Shown here: positions 6,611-9,774 of the stretch, in pieces
How positions within the stretch are numbered: position 1 is the stretch's first letter
How the letters are laid out: the number at the start of each line of letters is the position of its first letter
The notes under the pieces: generated by a model
What the model was told of the DNA's origin: nothing
What the model saw: only the letters and a program-made list of their open reading frames with translations
Databases searched by the model: none
NCBI GenBank assembly: GCA_937873555.1
Contig: CALMWN010000154.1
Location: forward strand, 1-9,774
DNA length: 9,774 bases
Origin: an uncultured Clostridia bacterium
Lineage (GTDB): Bacteria > Bacillota > Clostridia > Acetivibrionales > CALMWN01
Direction: 5' to 3'
Position numbers and translations under genes: made by a program

Positions 6611-6661
6611 CATTATGGGGTTTTCATTATGGGGTTTTCATTATGGGGTTTTCATCATGGG
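6611..6661. repeat. 14-bp tandem repeat array, three exact copies plus a decayed fourth
   Basis: The unit CATTATGGGGTTTT occurs exactly at 6611-6624, 6625-6638 and 6639-6652, followed by CATCATGGG at 6653-6661. GTATGCA flanks the array on both sides (6606-6612 and 6670-6676). It is non-coding, lying 52 bp after the regulator's stop codon. Exact identity between units suggests recent slippage or unstable copy number. Four G runs at a 14-bp period are present on the plus strand. Confidence 0.9.
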
Positions 6662-6712
6662 TATTGATCGTATGCACCAGTGTCATACTTGAAGTGTTTT
6701 AGAATTGGAACT

Positions 6713-9028
6713 CTATTTTGTTTTCAGATTATAGTCTAAACGATACTGTCCCGGTGTAATTCCCGCTTCCTTTTTAAACATTCTGATAAAGCTTTGGACA
6801 TTATTGTAGCCAACTTTCTCAGCGATCAGACTGACCTGAAGGCCATTTTCCAATAACAGTTTTTTTGCCTTTTCCATTCTTATATCCGTAATCAGCTCAT
6901 AAAAGGTCTTGCCTGTATAGCTCTTCAGTATTTTGTTCAGATACTTTGGAGTATATAAGATATTTTCAGATAAAGTTTCCAGTGATATATCCTTATCAAA
7001 ATTCAGACCTATATATTCCAGCATTCTCTCCACAATAATTTTGTTTTTGCATTCCCGTTTTTCACTTATATACTGCCCTATTCTTATGCATACCTCTTCC
7101 AACCAGCTTTGGATCTCATTCAAGGTCTCCAGGCTGTTCAGCTGCATAAACAGTTCACGCGGATTGCCTGTAATATCTTTTGGATCAAAGCCTACTTCAT
7201 ATATTGACCGTAAAATGGAATTTACTATATTAAAAAATATTTGCCTGACATTTTCGCTGTCGATAAAAGGGTGTCTGTTTATATCTTCAAAAATATCATA
7301 GAGTGCATTTTTGATTTGGAACAGGCTCCCCATCTTTAAAGCACTCATCAGCTTCTCTTCCTGAACCAGAGGATAAATATAGTCACTTTTCCCCAGTTTT
7401 ACTATCCTATTGTAAAATATTATCTGGTTTTTACCCAGGATGATCCTGTATTTTGCGGCATCAAAAGCTTCCCGGTAGGAGAGTGATATTTCCGAAAGGG
7501 ATCCATAAAAATTGCCGATTCCTACTGTTACTGTGACAGGTAAAAACTCAGCAATTTTACGGGAAATCTCTTCACTTAATTTGAATACCTTTTCTTCCCT
7601 TTCCTCGTTGCCGGCAAGTCCAAGTATTACAGCAAATTCATTGGGCTTGGTCGACGCCGTCAGGTTATATACCTGCCCGTTTTTGAGAATCTCCCCAGTA
7701 ATATTGCAAATAGCAAATTTATACAGGTTTTGTTCCTTCTGATTATAAGCATGAACAAATTGTTCAAAATTGTCTATCTCAACTGTCAAAGCCGCATAGT
7801 TCAATTCTTTTTGCCAGTCTATCTTCAAAAAATCCATCATTTCTCTTATACTGTTTTCATCTTTTACATTTCCCAGTATAATGTCATATATGAACTTCTC
7901 CCTTATCGTGGGCATTGCTTGCCTGATTTTATCATTCAGGACCTTGTTGTCCAGGATGAGCTCATTAAATTTATTGTTTATCAGGTTAAATTCCTTATAT
8001 TTGAATTTAATGTTATTACCGGAGTTATTTGACCAGTTCAATAATTTTGATATCGGAAAATACATGTGTCTTGAAAATAAATAGGATATGATAAATGCAA
8101 TTATCAAAACTATTATTGAAGCTATCAAAATGTTCTTCGTTACAACCCTGGTTTTTTCAATACCTTCTTCCAATGGCTGCACCATGATATACTTCCATCC
8201 GTTAAAATTCGAGGTGACAACGGACAGAAAAACCCGGTTATTATCAATTTTTTGAATAGTCCTGCTTTCTCCCTTCGAAATCAGTTCCTTGATCTTTAGA
8301 AATTCAGCCCTTTTTCTGTCATCCAGTTTTTTGCTGCTGTTGGTTATGAGTTCTCCCTTGTCGTTGACAATGAAAGCGGACCCGTTCTTACCAAGGTCCA
8401 GATTGCTTATTCTGTCATAAAGGGATTTCTCATAGATATTGGTGACAATATACCCAAGGTTGGCACTTTTATATAGCGGGAGCTTCCTGATGTAGGTGAC
8501 GACATTGACGGGGACCTTCCTTTCTATGTCTATTATTTCCCGTGTCTTCATCCAGACATTTTTGCCTTTTTCCTCCTTTGCAGTATTAAGCCAGTTCATA
8601 TCGGCAAATGTGTCTGAGGCAAATTGTCCTGATGAAGTAATGATGAAATTACCTCCCGGATAATAAAGATACAAGGACTGGATATTCTCATTCGTACTTC
8701 TGATATTGGAGAAAACCGTTTGAATCTTGCTCAATTCTATTAGATCAAATTCCGGCCATGGAGTAAGGTATTTACTGATAAAAGGGTTTAAGCTCAACTG
8801 GATGCTTGACAAATCAACCTGCATCAATAGATCATCAATTGAGCTCTGTGTCTGGTTCAGCGTATTCACATTGGAGCGGTTGATCTCCTTCTCCATGGCC
8901 TGTACAAAGTAGAAATTGAATATCACACCCAAAACTGTAAGTGAAAAAATCACTATGAATAGAAACGATGCCAGAAGCTTTAAATAATAACTATTGAACT
9001 TGGCTTTCAGGAAATTCGCAATATTCAT
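6713..9028 (-). CDS. Membrane-anchored AraC-family sensor-regulator
   Basis: A 771-residue one-protein sensor and transcription factor. A first membrane span (about 18-42) and a second (about 299-318, ILIASIIVLIIAFIISYLF) enclose a 250-residue extracytoplasmic region that looks like a dCache ligand sensor; GSAFIVNDKGELITN at about 216-230 is typical of such folds. After the second span come a short HAMP-like linker and a middle domain (about 410-540) with VTVTVGIGNFYGSLSEISLSYREAFDAAKY, resembling the degenerate GGDEF-like domain of CdaR/YesN regulators. A C-terminal AraC-type double helix-turn-helix lies at about 665-763 (SLETLSENILYTPKYLNKILKSYTG, then IAEKVGYNNVQSFIRMFKKEAGITPGQYR). GAGGGA precedes the ATG at 9028. 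It should sense an extracellular sugar and activate the neighbouring transporter operon, the common arrangement for this family. The gap to the kinase gene upstream is 50 bp, with no convincing promoter, so the two may be cotranscribed. Confidence 0.92.
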   Translation of the reverse strand: MNIANFLKAKFNSYYLKLLASFLFIVIFSLTVLGVIFNFYFVQAMEKEINRSNVNTLNQTQSSIDDLLMQVDLSSIQLSLNPFISKYLTPWPEFDLIELSKIQTVFSNIRSTNENIQSLYLYYPGGNFIITSSGQFASDTFADMNWLNTAKEEKGKNVWMKTREIIDIERKVPVNVVTYIRKLPLYKSANLGYIVTNIYEKSLYDRISNLDLGKNGSAFIVNDKGELITNSSKKLDDRKRAEFLKIKELISKGESRTIQKIDNNRVFLSVVTSNFNGWKYIMVQPLEEGIEKTRVVTKNILIASIIVLIIAFIISYLFSRHMYFPISKLLNWSNNSGNNIKFKYKEFNLINNKFNELILDNKVLNDKIRQAMPTIREKFIYDIILGNVKDENSIREMMDFLKIDWQKELNYAALTVEIDNFEQFVHAYNQKEQNLYKFAICNITGEILKNGQVYNLTASTKPNEFAVILGLAGNEEREEKVFKLSEEISRKIAEFLPVTVTVGIGNFYGSLSEISLSYREAFDAAKYRIILGKNQIIFYNRIVKLGKSDYIYPLVQEEKLMSALKMGSLFQIKNALYDIFEDINRHPFIDSENVRQIFFNIVNSILRSIYEVGFDPKDITGNPRELFMQLNSLETLNEIQSWLEEVCIRIGQYISEKRECKNKIIVERMLEYIGLNFDKDISLETLSENILYTPKYLNKILKSYTGKTFYELITDIRMEKAKKLLLENGLQVSLIAEKVGYNNVQSFIRMFKKEAGITPGQYRLDYNLKTK

Positions 9029-9078
9029 ATTTTAATCCCTCATACCAATATTTGTATAATTACCATAGTACAATATTA

Positions 9079-9774
9079 TCACTCTTTCTTGTATATGGTC
9101 CCATACTGTTTTCCCAGCATGGCTGCTCCAATAATCCCGGCATCATTACCCATCATTGCCGGTCTGATGTCGGTTTGTGGAACATCCAGACTGAATGCGC
9201 TTTCCAGCACCTTTTTTCTTAACGGGTTGAGCAGAAATTCTCCTTCCTTGCTCACCCCTCCTCCTACTACAATTACTTCAGGTTGAAGAATGTCAATTAT
9301 GTTTACAAGTCCTTCCGACAGATACCCGATATATTCGTCTACAACGGAAATACCCGCAGCATCTCCAAGCCTTGCGGCATCAAATGCCGTCTTGGCATTG
9401 ATCTTTGACGGATCTCCATCTATCAACCTGTTAATCACTGAATCCGGATTCTTTTCAGCAGCACGTTTTGTTTCTCTTATTAACGCAGTTGCAGATGCAT
9501 AAGCTTCCCAGCATCCTTTCCTTCCGCACGAACATTGTTCGCCGTTCCGCATTATGACCATATGTCCCAGTTCGGAGGCTGCATAATTAAAACCGCTGTA
9601 TATTCTACCATCAATCACCAGTCCTCCTCCGACTCCCGTGCCAAGAGTTATTGTGGCAGAATGCTTTACACCTTTTGCAGCTCCAGCCATAGATTCGGCC
9701 AAGGCGGCACAATTGGCATCATTTTCGATATAAATGGGAAGATCGATATATTTTTGCATTTCTGCCCTTAAAGG
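9079..9774 (-). CDS. ROK-family sugar kinase (glucokinase-like), 5' end outside the window
   Basis: The reading frame stays open to the window edge: PLRAE precedes the first visible Met at 9759, a normal internal stretch of ROK kinases, so the gene starts outside and 231 C-terminal residues are visible. Motifs in order are YIENDAN with the catalytic Asp, TLGTGVGGGLVIDGRI for phosphate binding, SELGHMV with the sugar-contacting Glu and zinc His, CSCGRKGCWEAYAS (the ROK zinc signature), and VVGGGVS near the C-terminus. The enzyme phosphorylates a hexose (glucose, N-acetylmannosamine or similar) at the cost of ATP in the cytoplasm; it has no DNA-binding N-terminus visible, but that part is cut off, so a ROK repressor is not fully excluded. 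The intact CxCGxxGC motif and catalytic Asp favour a kinase. It is 50 bp upstream of the regulator gene and may supply the first step after uptake. Confidence 0.9.
   Translation of the reverse strand, partial: PLRAEMQKYIDLPIYIENDANCAALAESMAGAAKGVKHSATITLGTGVGGGLVIDGRIYSGFNYAASELGHMVIMRNGEQCSCGRKGCWEAYASATALIRETKRAAEKNPDSVINRLIDGDPSKINAKTAFDAARLGDAAGISVVDEYIGYLSEGLVNIIDILQPEVIVVGGGVSKEGEFLLNPLRKKVLESAFSLDVPQTDIRPAMMGNDAGIIGAAMLGKQYGTIYKKE

Larger units (their letters stand above)
6313..6712. other. 400-bp non-coding interval between regulator and transporter operon
   Basis: No supported protein gene lies here. From the regulator side it holds a small hairpin-forming stretch (6670-6688, GTATG/CATAC), three 14-bp tandem repeats with a decayed fourth (6611-6661), a plus-strand promoter-like sequence (6530-6560), a pair of 14-bp direct repeats (6455-6490) and an AT-rich leader with several TATAAT hexamers (minus strand at 6415-6410, 6380-6375, 6346-6341). 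An imperfect dyad (CATAAATT/AATTATG, with TTACA/TGTAA) lies at about 6385-6405. No canonical terminator follows the regulator's stop codon, so some read-through into the transporter operon is possible. Confidence 0.6.

Noticed and set aside
6611..6661. CRISPR array or telomere-like repeat
   Set aside because: The units are 14 bp, directly adjacent and without spacers, and there are no cas genes; the GGGGTTTT similarity to ciliate telomeres is coincidental in this bacterial context.
6670..6688. Terminator of the regulator gene
   Set aside because: GTATG/CATAC can pair, but the stem is short and no T run follows on the minus strand.
6313..6712. Catabolite-repression (cre) site near the transporter promoter
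   Set aside because: I looked for the TGNAANCGNTNNCA pattern in the interval and saw no acceptable match.
6713..9028. Active diguanylate cyclase domain in the regulator
   Set aside because: The middle domain has GGDEF-like topology but no GGDEF or similar catalytic motif is present.

Overview
The window is 9.8 kb of moderately AT-rich DNA in which every convincing gene lies on the minus strand, so transcription runs from high to low coordinates. Strong AGGAGG- or GGGGG-type ribosome binding sites, low GC, an LplABC/YtcQ-type sugar importer without its own ATPase gene, a large membrane-anchored AraC-family sensor-regulator and a ROK kinase with a CxCGxxGC zinc motif all point to a Firmicute, most likely a clostridial or Paenibacillus-like carbohydrate degrader. 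No species can be named from sequence reading alone.

Layout in transcription order. (1) 9774-9079: C-terminal three quarters of a ROK-family sugar kinase, cut by the window edge. (2) 9028-6713: a 771-residue transmembrane AraC-family regulator with an extracytoplasmic sensor region. (3) 6712-6313: a 400-bp non-coding interval holding three exact 14-bp tandem repeats plus a decayed fourth, a pair of 14-bp direct repeats spaced exactly 22 bp (a plausible AraC-type operator), several AT-rich -10-like hexamers, and a plus-strand promoter-like sequence. (4) 6312-2892: two ABC permeases (LplB-like, then LplC/YtcP-like) and a lipoprotein solute-binding protein, in the order permease-permease-binding protein. 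(5) 2864-1797: an ADP-ribosylglycohydrolase (DraG/ARH) fold protein. (6) 1764-829: a 3-hydroxyacyl-CoA / hydroxyacid dehydrogenase. (7) 828-674: a 155-bp gap with two perfect inverted repeats of 14-bp arms. (8) 673-245: a PPC/DUF296 domain protein, followed by a hairpin-plus-T-rich terminator near 131-190.

How it may work together (inference). The membrane regulator probably senses an external carbohydrate or glycoside and switches on the transporter operon through the direct repeats. The transporter probably imports the compound using an MsmX-type ATPase encoded elsewhere. The three downstream genes are not the usual glycoside hydrolases of LplABC operons: an ARH-fold hydrolase, a dehydrogenase with the 3-hydroxyacyl-CoA dehydrogenase catalytic layout, and a PPC protein. 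That suggests an N-glycosidic, nucleoside-like or acylated/oxidised sugar substrate and a catabolic module I do not recognise as described. The substrate cannot be read from the sequence.
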